From Synechococcus sp. AG-670-B23 (GTDB lineage Bacteria; Cyanobacteriota; Cyanobacteriia; PCC-6307; Cyanobiaceae), in NCBI GenBank assembly GCA_003209165.1, contig QCSL01000013.1, forward strand, positions 1-48,613: a stretch of DNA of 48,613 bases, written 5' to 3'. Shown here in pieces: positions 19,189 through 27,518 of this stretch (positions are counted from its first letter, which is position 1; each line of letters starts with the position of its first letter). The notes below the pieces were generated by a model. The model was not told the DNA's origin, made no database searches, and worked only from the letters and a program-made list of their open reading frames with translations. The translations under genes and the position numbers were made by a program.

Positions 19189-21048
19189 TTAGGCAGGAAC
19201 TCCAGCGGCGACCCGCACCAGGCGGACAACTCCACGTTCGGCCAGCCCCTGAGCCACCTTGAAGCCCATGCGGCGGGTGTCAGGTTCATTGAGCACTCTT
19301 GGCATCCGACGAAGCAGAAGGTCAGGTGTGAATCCCGGCAACGACTGCAACACCTGAATCAACTCCCGCACCGGTTCCAGTTGCATCAGTGGATCGGAAA
19401 GCCCTGGAGGGGTTTGGGCTACGGCGGAGGGTTGCAGTCGTTTGGGGAGGCGTCGACCCAGCCGTTGCATCGTTGACCAACCCAGAGCATCCAACCGCTC
19501 CACGGTGGTGGTCACCAGTTGATCCCGAAGCAGTCCTGCCTTGGGTGAGAACAGGAAGTCGAGCAGTTGATCGAGCAAGGCCTCCAGATCCAGCTGGGCC
19601 TGGCTTGCAGCGCTGGAGACGAGATTTTCCAGACGGGTCCAACGGAACGTGTCCCCGTCGAACAGCATCTCCTTAAGGCTTTGACGCAACTGGGGATCGG
19701 GATCCTCCATCAGCCGCCTGGCGAAGTAAGGGTAGGCAGCACCGAGGATCTTGAAGTTCGGATCAACACTGAGGGCGATGCCCTCCAGGGTGACCAGTGA
19801 ACGAATGATCAGGGCGTAGTAAGGCGGCACCCGGAAGGGGAATTTGTACATCACACCGGACATGTCGTCGGTGACCGCTTTGAAATCCATGCGGTTGACG
19901 CCGGCTTCCAAGGCCTGGCTGAAGACCTTTTCAAAGGCGGGAACAATCGGTTCCAGGTTCACGTCTTCCGCCAGGAACCCCAGGGTGACGAAGTCTTTGG
20001 AGAGCTTCCCGAAGTTCCGGTTCACCAGATGGACAACCGCCTGAATCAAGCCGGTGCGTGACTCGCGGCTCACTTCGCTCATCATCCCGAAGTCGAGATA
20101 ACAGAGGCGACCGTCTTCCAGGGCCAGGAGATTGCCGGGGTGGGGGTCGGCATGGAAGAAGCCATGCTCTAGCAACTGTTGAAGGCTGCAGTTCACGCCC
20201 ACTTCCACCATGTCGTCAGGGTCAACACCGAGCTCGCGAACCGCATCGAGGTTGGTGAGCTTGACGCCGTCGATCCACTCCATCGTCAGCACCCGGCGGC
20301 TGGTGGCATTGCGATAGATCGTCGGAACAGCGATGCGAGGGTTGTGTTGATGCAGCTCAGCGAAGGTCTCAGCGTTCGAGGCCTCGTTGAGGTAATCCAT
20401 CTCTTCGAAAACCCGTCGCCCCAGTTCATCGATCAAGGCGACGAGGTCGCTGCGGATCAATCCGATGTTGCTGTTCAACCAGGCGGCGATGTTGCGCACG
20501 ATGTACAGATCCAGAGTGATCTGTTCGCGCAGCCCCGGGCGCTGCACCTTCACCGCAACCCTGCCGCATCCCTTGAGGGTTCCCTTGTGCACCTGACCCA
20601 AGGAGGCGGCTGAGATCGGTTCCCGGTCCAGCTGCTCGAAAATGTCATCCACCGGTGCGCCCAGGTCCTCTTCAATGCAGGCCATGGCCAGGCCGCTGTC
20701 GAAGCCGGGGAGTTGGTCCTGGAGCTGGGCCAGTTCCTCCAGCAGCAGCGGGGGGACGATGTCCGGTCGTGTGGAGAGCGCCTGGCCGGCCTTGATGAAG
20801 GCGGGACCAAGATCCACGAGAAGCTCAGCGCATTCGCGAGCTCGAGCCCGGGCCCGTTCCTCATCCTTCAGTAACTGGAAGATCCAGTCGAAGGCAACGC
20901 CCAGCAGCAACAGGCCGATGGGTACGAGGGTTTGCCAGAGCCGGCGAATCAGCCGCTGGGGATGGCCGGCATAAATACGTGTGATGGCGGCGGGGTCGTA
21001 CTCGAGCAACCCTGCGGCTTCGATGAAATCCCCGAGCTCTTGCGCCAT
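19189..21048 (-). CDS. ABC1/AarF (UbiB-like) family kinase
   Basis: Atypical protein kinase-like ATPase of 619 residues. Family motifs are the KxGQ helix in PAFIKAGQALSTRPD (about 83-96), AASLGQV (147-153, replacing the P-loop), AVKVQRPG (165-172), HADPHPGN (299-306) and the metal-binding DFG (319-321). Residues 38-60 are hydrophobic. Bacterial UbiB supports quinone synthesis; cyanobacterial and plastid ABC1K proteins affect prenyl-lipid and plastoquinone metabolism at thylakoid membranes. Which role applies here is not shown. Its ATG at 21048 is preceded in frame by a TTG; the ATG is preferred. It is divergent from recN with 77 bases between starts. Confidence 0.92.
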   Translation of the reverse strand: MAQELGDFIEAAGLLEYDPAAITRIYAGHPQRLIRRLWQTLVPIGLLLLGVAFDWIFQLLKDEERARARARECAELLVDLGPAFIKAGQALSTRPDIVPPLLLEELAQLQDQLPGFDSGLAMACIEEDLGAPVDDIFEQLDREPISAASLGQVHKGTLKGCGRVAVKVQRPGLREQITLDLYIVRNIAAWLNSNIGLIRSDLVALIDELGRRVFEEMDYLNEASNAETFAELHQHNPRIAVPTIYRNATSRRVLTMEWIDGVKLTNLDAVRELGVDPDDMVEVGVNCSLQQLLEHGFFHADPHPGNLLALEDGRLCYLDFGMMSEVSRESRTGLIQAVVHLVNRNFGKLSKDFVTLGFLAEDVNLEPIVPAFEKVFSQALEAGVNRMDFKAVTDDMSGVMYKFPFRVPPYYALIIRSLVTLEGIALSVDPNFKILGAAYPYFARRLMEDPDPQLRQSLKEMLFDGDTFRWTRLENLVSSAASQAQLDLEALLDQLLDFLFSPKAGLLRDQLVTTTVERLDALGWSTMQRLGRRLPKRLQPSAVAQTPPGLSDPLMQLEPVRELIQVLQSLPGFTPDLLLRRMPRVLNEPDTRRMGFKVAQGLAERGVVRLVRVAAGVPA

Positions 21049-21125
21049 CAATTCATCGGGATGTCCGACACCCCTTCTAAACGAACCGAGCTGCCGCTAC
21101 GGTCGGCATCATCACAGGGCTGGAC

Positions 21126-22808
21126 GTGCTCACCGGTCTGCTGCTGCAGAACATCGCTCTGATTGAGTGTCTTGAACTGGAGTTCAGCTCGGGTTTCACG
21201 GTGCTCACCGGTGAGACCGGCGCCGGTAAATCGATCCTTCTTGATGCCCTCGATGCGGTGCTGGGTGGAGCACAGGGTTCCAGCGGTGTTCGTCTGCTGC
21301 GGACGGGTTCGGATCGCGCCAGGATCGAGGCTGCGTTTCAACTCAAACCATCCCTGGAGCAGTGGTTGATCGCAGCGGAGTTTGATCCCGAAGAGGAGCT
21401 CTTGATCAGTCGGGAATGGAAACGGCAGGAGGGTGATCGTTATTCCAGTCGCTGCCGGCTGAACGGCAGCACCGTGAACCGGCAGCAGTTGCTTGAGCTC
21501 AGGCCGCTGTTGATTGATCTCACTGTTCAGGGACAGACTCAGCTGTTCTCGCGCGCGGGTCAGCAACGGCTCTGGCTTGACCGTCTCGGTGGTTCTGCCT
21601 TGGCTGAGGTCAAAGCACAGGTGGCTGATGCCTGGACTGCGTGGCGCCAGGCTGCAGATGCCCTCATGGCCCTTGAGCAGGAGCAGCAGCGCTCTGAACA
21701 GGAGCGGGCTGAACAGGAGGAGCAGTTGGAGCAGCTGCAAGCTGCCGATCTCGAAGACCCCGATGAGCAGCAGCGGCTGGAACAGGATCAAGACCGCCTT
21801 GTCCATGGCGTGAGGCTGCTGGAGGGTCTGGCCTTGCTGTTTGGCCGAATCCGCGATGGTGTGGATCAGGCGCCTTCGCTGCAGGATCACTTCGCGGCTT
21901 GCATTCAGGAGTTGCAGGCCATGGCGCAGCTGGATGGTTCGCTTGAGCCCCTGCGTGATCAGGCTCTTGATCTCGAGGCTGGTGTGGACGGTTTGTTGCG
22001 CTCCCTCGATCAATACGGTCTGGCGCTCGAGAGTGATCCAGACCATCTGGAGCGGATCCAAGACCGCTTGTCGGTCTTAAAACGCCTGCAGCGCCGCTAT
22101 GGACTTGATCTGGCCGGTTTAATTCATCGTCGCGATGACCTGTTTCATCGTTTGGGATCTGAAGGATTCGCGGCTGATCTCGCCCGCCTGCACCAGGACG
22201 AAATCCACCGAAGCCAGACCCGTGATCAGGCCAATGCGGCTTTGCGACGCGCGCGTTCCAAGGCGGCGGAGGCTTTGGAGGCATCGTTGCTCGAATTGTT
22301 GCCTGCCATGGGCCTGGCCAACGTGCGTTTCAAGGTGGATCTCACCCCCTGTGATCCGGCTGAGCATGGTGCGGATGCTGTTCAATTCCTTTTTTCCGCC
22401 AACCCTGGCCAACCGATGGCTCCGCTGACGGATGTGGCGTCCGGTGGCGAAATGTCCCGTTTTCTGCTCGCGCTCAAGACCACCCTTGCTGGGGTGGATG
22501 GCTCCAGCACGATGTTGTTCGATGAGATTGATGCCGGCGTCAGTGGACGCGTAAGTGGAGCGATGGCGGATCTCCTTCAGACCCTGGCCCGTCAACGTCA
22601 GGTGTTCTGCGTCACCCACCAACCGCTCGTGGCAGCGGTTGCTGATCACCATTTCCGGGTGAGCAAGCATGTGGAAGACGGCGTCACACACTCTCGAGTA
22701 TCCCGACTGCGGGAAACTCAGGAACGCCGCCAAGAGCTGGCAGACCTCGCTGGTGGCGATCAGGCCGATGCCTATGCAGCGAGCCTGCTGGACCAGCGAA
22801 CAGCTTGA
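21126..22808 (+). CDS. recN: DNA repair protein RecN
   Basis: SMC-like ATPase acting in double-strand break repair, 560 residues. The Walker A GETGAGKS is at 29-36. A long glutamine/glutamate-rich coiled coil spans about 165-360 (for example EQEQQRSEQERAEQEEQLEQ). The ABC signature VASGGEMSRFLLALK and Walker B MLFDEIDAGVSG lie at about 438-475, followed by the His-switch segment QVFCVTHQPLVAAVADHH. GTG start at 21126. It is 45 bases upstream of uvrA on the same strand, so the two repair genes probably share a transcript. Confidence 0.97.
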   Translation: MLTGLLLQNIALIECLELEFSSGFTVLTGETGAGKSILLDALDAVLGGAQGSSGVRLLRTGSDRARIEAAFQLKPSLEQWLIAAEFDPEEELLISREWKRQEGDRYSSRCRLNGSTVNRQQLLELRPLLIDLTVQGQTQLFSRAGQQRLWLDRLGGSALAEVKAQVADAWTAWRQAADALMALEQEQQRSEQERAEQEEQLEQLQAADLEDPDEQQRLEQDQDRLVHGVRLLEGLALLFGRIRDGVDQAPSLQDHFAACIQELQAMAQLDGSLEPLRDQALDLEAGVDGLLRSLDQYGLALESDPDHLERIQDRLSVLKRLQRRYGLDLAGLIHRRDDLFHRLGSEGFAADLARLHQDEIHRSQTRDQANAALRRARSKAAEALEASLLELLPAMGLANVRFKVDLTPCDPAEHGADAVQFLFSANPGQPMAPLTDVASGGEMSRFLLALKTTLAGVDGSSTMLFDEIDAGVSGRVSGAMADLLQTLARQRQVFCVTHQPLVAAVADHHFRVSKHVEDGVTHSRVSRLRETQERRQELADLAGGDQADAYAASLLDQRTA

Positions 22809-22853
22809 AGGCTTCGGTTCTTCCTAAGATCTTGTGCTTTCTAAAGGGTCCTG

Positions 22854-25817
22854 ATGGCGCGAGCTGCTGCCAAGATCGCTGAATCAGCTGCCCCGCTGGC
22901 GACTCAGGAAGACGTGATTCGAGTGAGGGGTGCCCGACAGCACAACCTCAAAAACGTCGACGTCACCATTCCCCGCAACAAACTGGTGGTGTTCACCGGG
23001 GTGAGTGGCAGCGGCAAGAGTTCGCTCGCGTTCGACACGATCTTTGCCGAGGGGCAACGCCGCTACGTGGAAAGTCTGTCGGCCTATGCCCGCCAGTTCC
23101 TGGGGCAGGTGGACAAGCCCGATGTAGATGCCATCGAGGGATTGTCTCCGGCCATCTCGATTGATCAGAAATCCACCAGTCACAACCCCCGCTCCACGGT
23201 GGGCACCGTCACGGAGATTCAGGACTATCTCCGTCTTCTGTTCGGCCGGGCTGGTGAACCCCACTGCCCCAAATGCGGCCGTTCGATCAAGCCGCAGAGT
23301 ATCGACGAGATGGTCGATCAGATTGTCCTGTTACCAGAGGGAACCCGCTATCAATTGATGGCACCGGTGGTGCGCGGCAAGAAGGGCACCCACACGAAGT
23401 TGATCAGTGGTTTGGCAGCCGAAGGTTTCGCCCGAGTGCGCATCAATGGCGAGGTGCGCGAGCTGGCCGACAACATCGAGCTCGACAAAAACCACAGCCA
23501 CAACATCGAAGTGGTTGTCGATCGCCTTGTGGCCCGTGAGGGGATCCAGGAGCGGCTGACAGATTCGCTGCGTACGGCCCTCAAACGGGGCGATGGCTTG
23601 GCGTTGGTTGAGGTGGTGCCAAAGAAGGGAGAGGAGCTCCCAGACGGCGTTGAACGGGAGCGGCTCTATTCCGAGAATTACGCCTGCCCCGTGCATGGGG
23701 CTGTCATGGAGGAACTGTCGCCACGCCTGTTTTCCTTCAACAGCCCCTATGGCGCCTGTGAGGCTTGCCATGGCATTGGCCATCTGCGCAAATTCACAGT
23801 GGATCGGGTGATCCCGGATACATCTCAGCCGGTGTATTCCGCGGTTGCGCCATGGGCTGAGAAAGACAACAGCTACTACTTCTCTTTGCTGTTTTCGGTT
23901 GGTGAAGCCTTTGGCTTTGAGATCAAGACCCCATGGAATGAGCTCACGGATGAACAACGGGATGTGCTGCTCAACGGAAGCCGCGAACCGATTCTGATTC
24001 AGGCCGACAGCCGTTATCGCAAAGGTAAAGGTGGATACACCCGCCCGTTCGAGGGCATTCTTCCAATTCTTGAGCGCCAGCTCCGCGACGCCAGTGGAGA
24101 AGCCCAACGCCAGAAGTTGGAGAAGTATCTCGAGCTGGTTCCTTGTGAAGTCTGTGGCGGTCAGCGGCTTCGCCCCGAAGCCCTTGCTGTGAAGGTGGGC
24201 CCGTACCGGATTCCAGAACTCACAGCCATCAGCGTCGGTCAGACGCTGGAACGCATCGAAAAATTGATGGGTGTGGGTGCTCATGAGGGCTCTGAGCCCT
24301 TGCTGAATGCCCGTCAGATCCAGATCGGTGATCTGGTGCTCAGAGAAATTCGTCTGCGTTTGAAGTTTCTGCTGGATGTTGGCTTGGACTACCTGAGCCT
24401 GGATCGTCCGGCGATGACGCTCTCAGGCGGTGAAGCCCAGCGCATCCGCCTGGCCACCCAGATCGGTGCCGGTCTCACGGGAGTCCTTTACGTGCTGGAC
24501 GAGCCAAGTATCGGCCTGCATCAACGGGACAACGACCGCCTCTTGAACACGTTGGTGCGGCTCAAGGATCTCGGAAACACACTTGTGGTGGTGGAACACG
24601 ACGAAGACACCATTCGTGCTGCCGATCATGTGGTGGACATTGGTCCCGGCGCCGGCGTCCATGGGGGCCACATCGTGGCCGAGGGAAGCTTCGATGACTT
24701 GGTGGAGAGCAGCGAATCCATCACCGGCGCATATCTGAGCGGCCGTCGTTCGATTCCAACCCCAGTCGAACGCCGCCAGAGCACCTCACGCTCACTCAAG
24801 TTAATCGATTGCAACCGCAACAACCTCAAGAACGTTTCGGTTGAGTTCCCCTTGGGTCGGCTCGTCTCTGTCACTGGCGTGAGCGGCAGCGGCAAGAGCA
24901 CCCTGGTGAATGAGCTCCTTCATCCGGCTCTGGAGAACGGACTGGGTCTCAAAGTCCCCTTCCCTCAAGGTTTGGGCGAACTACGGGGGCTGAAGTCGAT
25001 CGACAAGGTGATCGTGATCGACCAAAGCCCGATCGGACGGACGCCCCGTTCCAACCCCGCCACCTACACCGGCGCCTTTGATCCAATCCGTCAGGTGTTT
25101 GCCGCCACTGTGGAGGCCAAGGCCCGCGGTTACCAGGTGGGGCAGTTCAGTTTCAACGTGAAGGGTGGCCGCTGTGAGGCTTGCCGCGGTCAAGGCGTGA
25201 ATGTTATTGAAATGAACTTTTTGCCGGACGTCTATGTCCAGTGCGATGTCTGCAAGGGCGCCAGGTTCAACCGCGAGACTCTGCAAGTTAAATACAAGGG
25301 CTACACCATTTCGGATGTGCTTCAGATGACGGTGGAGCAGGCCGCTGAAGTGTTCGATGCGATTCCTCAGGCGTCAGACCGCTTGCGCACGCTGGTGGAT
25401 GTGGGCTTGGGCTACGTCAAGCTCGGCCAGCCGGCGCCAACCCTCTCCGGCGGTGAGGCTCAGCGGGTGAAGTTGGCGACAGAGCTTTCACGGCGGGCCA
25501 CCGGCAAGACTCTCTATCTGATCGATGAGCCAACCACCGGCCTCAGCTTTTATGACGTGCACAAGCTGATGGATGTGATGCAGCGCTTGGTGGACAAGGG
25601 AAATTCGATCATATGCATCGAGCACAATCTTGACGTGGTCCGTTGCAGCGACTGGATCATCGATCTCGGCCCTGAAGGCGGTGATCGCGGTGGCGAGATC
25701 CTGGTCACCGGTACTCCAGAGGAGGTCGCCCAGCACCCCACCAGTCACACCGGCCATTACCTCAGCCGCGTTTTAGAGCAGCACCCACCAGAACTACCTG
25801 TTCCTCTGGTGGCTTGA
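22854..25817 (+). CDS. uvrA: Excinuclease ABC subunit A
   Basis: Damage-recognition ATPase of nucleotide excision repair, 987 residues. Two ABC ATPase modules are intact: Walker A GVSGSGKSS (49-57) and GVSGSGKST (about 675), with signatures LSGGEAQRIRLATQIG (about 523) and LSGGEAQRVKLATEL (about 864). Zinc modules are represented by CPKCG (about 139), the CPVHG...CEACHG pair (about 278-307), CEVCGGQR (about 434) and CEACRGQG...CDVCKG (about 774-803). The TGA overlaps the ATG of the downstream hydrolase (TGATG), so all three genes recN-uvrA-hydrolase appear to be one unit. Confidence 0.98.
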   Translation: MARAAAKIAESAAPLATQEDVIRVRGARQHNLKNVDVTIPRNKLVVFTGVSGSGKSSLAFDTIFAEGQRRYVESLSAYARQFLGQVDKPDVDAIEGLSPAISIDQKSTSHNPRSTVGTVTEIQDYLRLLFGRAGEPHCPKCGRSIKPQSIDEMVDQIVLLPEGTRYQLMAPVVRGKKGTHTKLISGLAAEGFARVRINGEVRELADNIELDKNHSHNIEVVVDRLVAREGIQERLTDSLRTALKRGDGLALVEVVPKKGEELPDGVERERLYSENYACPVHGAVMEELSPRLFSFNSPYGACEACHGIGHLRKFTVDRVIPDTSQPVYSAVAPWAEKDNSYYFSLLFSVGEAFGFEIKTPWNELTDEQRDVLLNGSREPILIQADSRYRKGKGGYTRPFEGILPILERQLRDASGEAQRQKLEKYLELVPCEVCGGQRLRPEALAVKVGPYRIPELTAISVGQTLERIEKLMGVGAHEGSEPLLNARQIQIGDLVLREIRLRLKFLLDVGLDYLSLDRPAMTLSGGEAQRIRLATQIGAGLTGVLYVLDEPSIGLHQRDNDRLLNTLVRLKDLGNTLVVVEHDEDTIRAADHVVDIGPGAGVHGGHIVAEGSFDDLVESSESITGAYLSGRRSIPTPVERRQSTSRSLKLIDCNRNNLKNVSVEFPLGRLVSVTGVSGSGKSTLVNELLHPALENGLGLKVPFPQGLGELRGLKSIDKVIVIDQSPIGRTPRSNPATYTGAFDPIRQVFAATVEAKARGYQVGQFSFNVKGGRCEACRGQGVNVIEMNFLPDVYVQCDVCKGARFNRETLQVKYKGYTISDVLQMTVEQAAEVFDAIPQASDRLRTLVDVGLGYVKLGQPAPTLSGGEAQRVKLATELSRRATGKTLYLIDEPTTGLSFYDVHKLMDVMQRLVDKGNSIICIEHNLDVVRCSDWIIDLGPEGGDRGGEILVTGTPEEVAQHPTSHTGHYLSRVLEQHPPELPVPLVA

Positions 25818-27313
25818 TGGCTCGACTTCGGACACACCTGGCGGCCCTGGGTGTCGGCATGGCAGTCGTCCTCAGCGGGGTTCCCGCTTCAGCATTGGAG
25901 CGGCTGGTGCTGCGTCTGCCGTTTCTGGAAACGGAGGTCACGATCAATTTCGCTGACGGTCAGTCAGCTGAACAATTGATCCAGGCCAGTCCGGATCTGC
26001 AGGATCTGGAACTGGCCAGTGGTGGCGAGCTTTTGCCGCTGTTGCGCCAGGTGTTCCTTACTGCACTGCCCCTGGAAACCAAGGCGTTGCTGGCGAGATC
26101 GACCGGTCAGCCACTTCTGGAGCAGGCCCTCAATGCTGCGACGCAGGTGGTGGATCTTGAAGGAGTTCAGGCGGATGTGAGTGGACGGATGCTGACCGAG
26201 GCTCTTATTCGTGCTGAACGCCGGGAGCAACCCAACATTCTTGGTTTTCTGCGGGAGTTGCCGGGAGAGCAGGCGTCGATCGATATCTCGCGCCTCGCTG
26301 AGGTGGCCAATCGGCTTAAAAACAATCTTGAGGAGGGGTTTGCTCTAGCCCGTTCCGTTGAAGCCGCATCCGTGACTGCTGCTCTGTGGGTACCAGTGGG
26401 CTCCAGTTGGTCGCGTGAGGTTGTTCAGGTGCCCGTGCCCCACCGCCCGCAACCCTTGCGGGTTCTGACGCTTCAGCCTGCAGAGTCAGCGAATGGTCGG
26501 TTGGTCGTGATTTCCCACGGGCTCTGGGACGATCCCGAATCCTTTGAAGGTTGGGGTGAAGTGCTGGCGGCCCATGGCTACACGGTGCTAATGCCAGACC
26601 ATCCAGGAAGTGATCTTAATCAGCAGAAGGCGATGCTCGCTGGTGATGCGCCGCCGCCGGGACCTGAAGAATTGCGGCTTCGTCCCCTTGATGTGTCCGC
26701 TCTGTTGGATGCCGTCAGTGGAGGTCGTTTCATGGCGAGCGCCAATCTCAACACCGATGCTGTGGCGGTGGTGGGGCATTCCTGGGGAGGCACTACCACG
26801 CTCCAGTTGGCGGGTGGTGTCCCCAAGGAGCAAATACTCAAATCCCATTGCAATGATCTAGAGCATTCGGAACGAAACATCAGCTGGGTGCTGCAGTGCA
26901 GTTGGCTTTCAGGGGTTAACCAAGCTGCTGTTGCCGATTCAAGGGTCAAGGCTGTTGTGGCCGTCAGCCCACCCTTGCGTTTGTTGTTTGATGGCAGTCA
27001 CTTGGGGAGCCTTCCGGCCAAGTTGTTGCTGATCAGCGGCACACGCGATTGGGTGGTGCCTTCGGGTCCGGAAGCGATTATTCCGATGCGTGAGAGCAAG
27101 GCCGTGCGCTTGGGTCACCGCCTGGTGTTGGTGCGGGGTGCGGACCACTTCAGTCTTCGCAGTATTCGCGGTGAGCCTGGTCTGTCACGGGTTGGGCCAG
27201 TCATCCTTGGCTGGATCAATGAGCAGCTTGATGTGGACGCTGCCGTCACCTTCTCTGCGGGTGATTGGGGCGACGAACAGGGCAGTCTTGTCGATGTGAG
27301 CGACCATCTCTGA
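25817..27313 (+). CDS. Exported DUF1400 - alpha/beta hydrolase fusion
   Basis: Predicted exported hydrolase of 498 residues. A signal peptide ends near VPASA (about residue 26). The DUF1400 module occupies about 28-175 (LERLVLRLPFLETEVTI, then SPDLQDLELASGGE). The alpha/beta hydrolase follows: oxyanion region ISHGLWDDPESFEGWG, nucleophile elbow GHSWGG (Ser near 322), likely acid in GTRDWVV (Asp near 410) and likely His in GADHFSLRS (near 444). The closest characterised relatives are dienelactone hydrolase and PAF-acetylhydrolase-like lipases; the substrate is unknown. ATG at 25817 overlaps the uvrA stop by one base; a TTG lies one codon upstream. Confidence 0.88.
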   Translation: MARLRTHLAALGVGMAVVLSGVPASALERLVLRLPFLETEVTINFADGQSAEQLIQASPDLQDLELASGGELLPLLRQVFLTALPLETKALLARSTGQPLLEQALNAATQVVDLEGVQADVSGRMLTEALIRAERREQPNILGFLRELPGEQASIDISRLAEVANRLKNNLEEGFALARSVEAASVTAALWVPVGSSWSREVVQVPVPHRPQPLRVLTLQPAESANGRLVVISHGLWDDPESFEGWGEVLAAHGYTVLMPDHPGSDLNQQKAMLAGDAPPPGPEELRLRPLDVSALLDAVSGGRFMASANLNTDAVAVVGHSWGGTTTLQLAGGVPKEQILKSHCNDLEHSERNISWVLQCSWLSGVNQAAVADSRVKAVVAVSPPLRLLFDGSHLGSLPAKLLLISGTRDWVVPSGPEAIIPMRESKAVRLGHRLVLVRGADHFSLRSIRGEPGLSRVGPVILGWINEQLDVDAAVTFSAGDWGDEQGSLVDVSDHL

Positions 27314-27382
27314 CGTTGCTGGCTTGTTACATCCAGCCGTGGGTATGACTGTTGTTTCTTGGGCTCAGATCCCTTGCAAGAC

Positions 27383-27401
27383 AGCCCGACTCGGCTTTTT
27401 T
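27383..27401 (+). terminator. Weak intrinsic terminator after the hydrolase gene
   Basis: AGCC (27383-27386) pairs with GGCT (27393-27396) over a six-base loop and is followed by six Ts. The stem is only four base pairs, so the call is tentative. It lies in the 205-base gap before sps, 69 bases past the hydrolase stop. Confidence 0.4.
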
Positions 27402-27413
27402 GATTGGTTTAAA

Positions 27414-27442
27414 TTGTCAGCGTTCTAAGGTTTTTTTATTTT
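27414..27442 (+). promoter_or_regulatory. Possible sigma-70 type promoter of sps
   Basis: TTGTCA (27414-27419, five of six matches to TTGACA) and TATTTT (27437-27442, four of six to TATAAT) are 17 bases apart in an AT-rich stretch. A transcript from here would have a leader of about 70 bases before the ATG at 27519. The T-rich context produces chance matches, so confidence is low. Confidence 0.3.
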
Positions 27443-27518
27443 TTTCCCTTTCTTCCGCCTCTAAAGAAAAACCAACGGCACCGAATCTGCGTCCCGTTGT
27501 TGTTTGTTAGGGGAGCGA

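Noticed and set aside
21048-22061. 337-codon leftward frame across recN
   Set aside because: Antisense to the well-supported recN coiled coil; Leu/Gln-rich repetition follows from the reverse of that coil.
23331-24284. 317-codon leftward frame inside uvrA
   Set aside because: Antisense shadow of uvrA with no recognisable motif.
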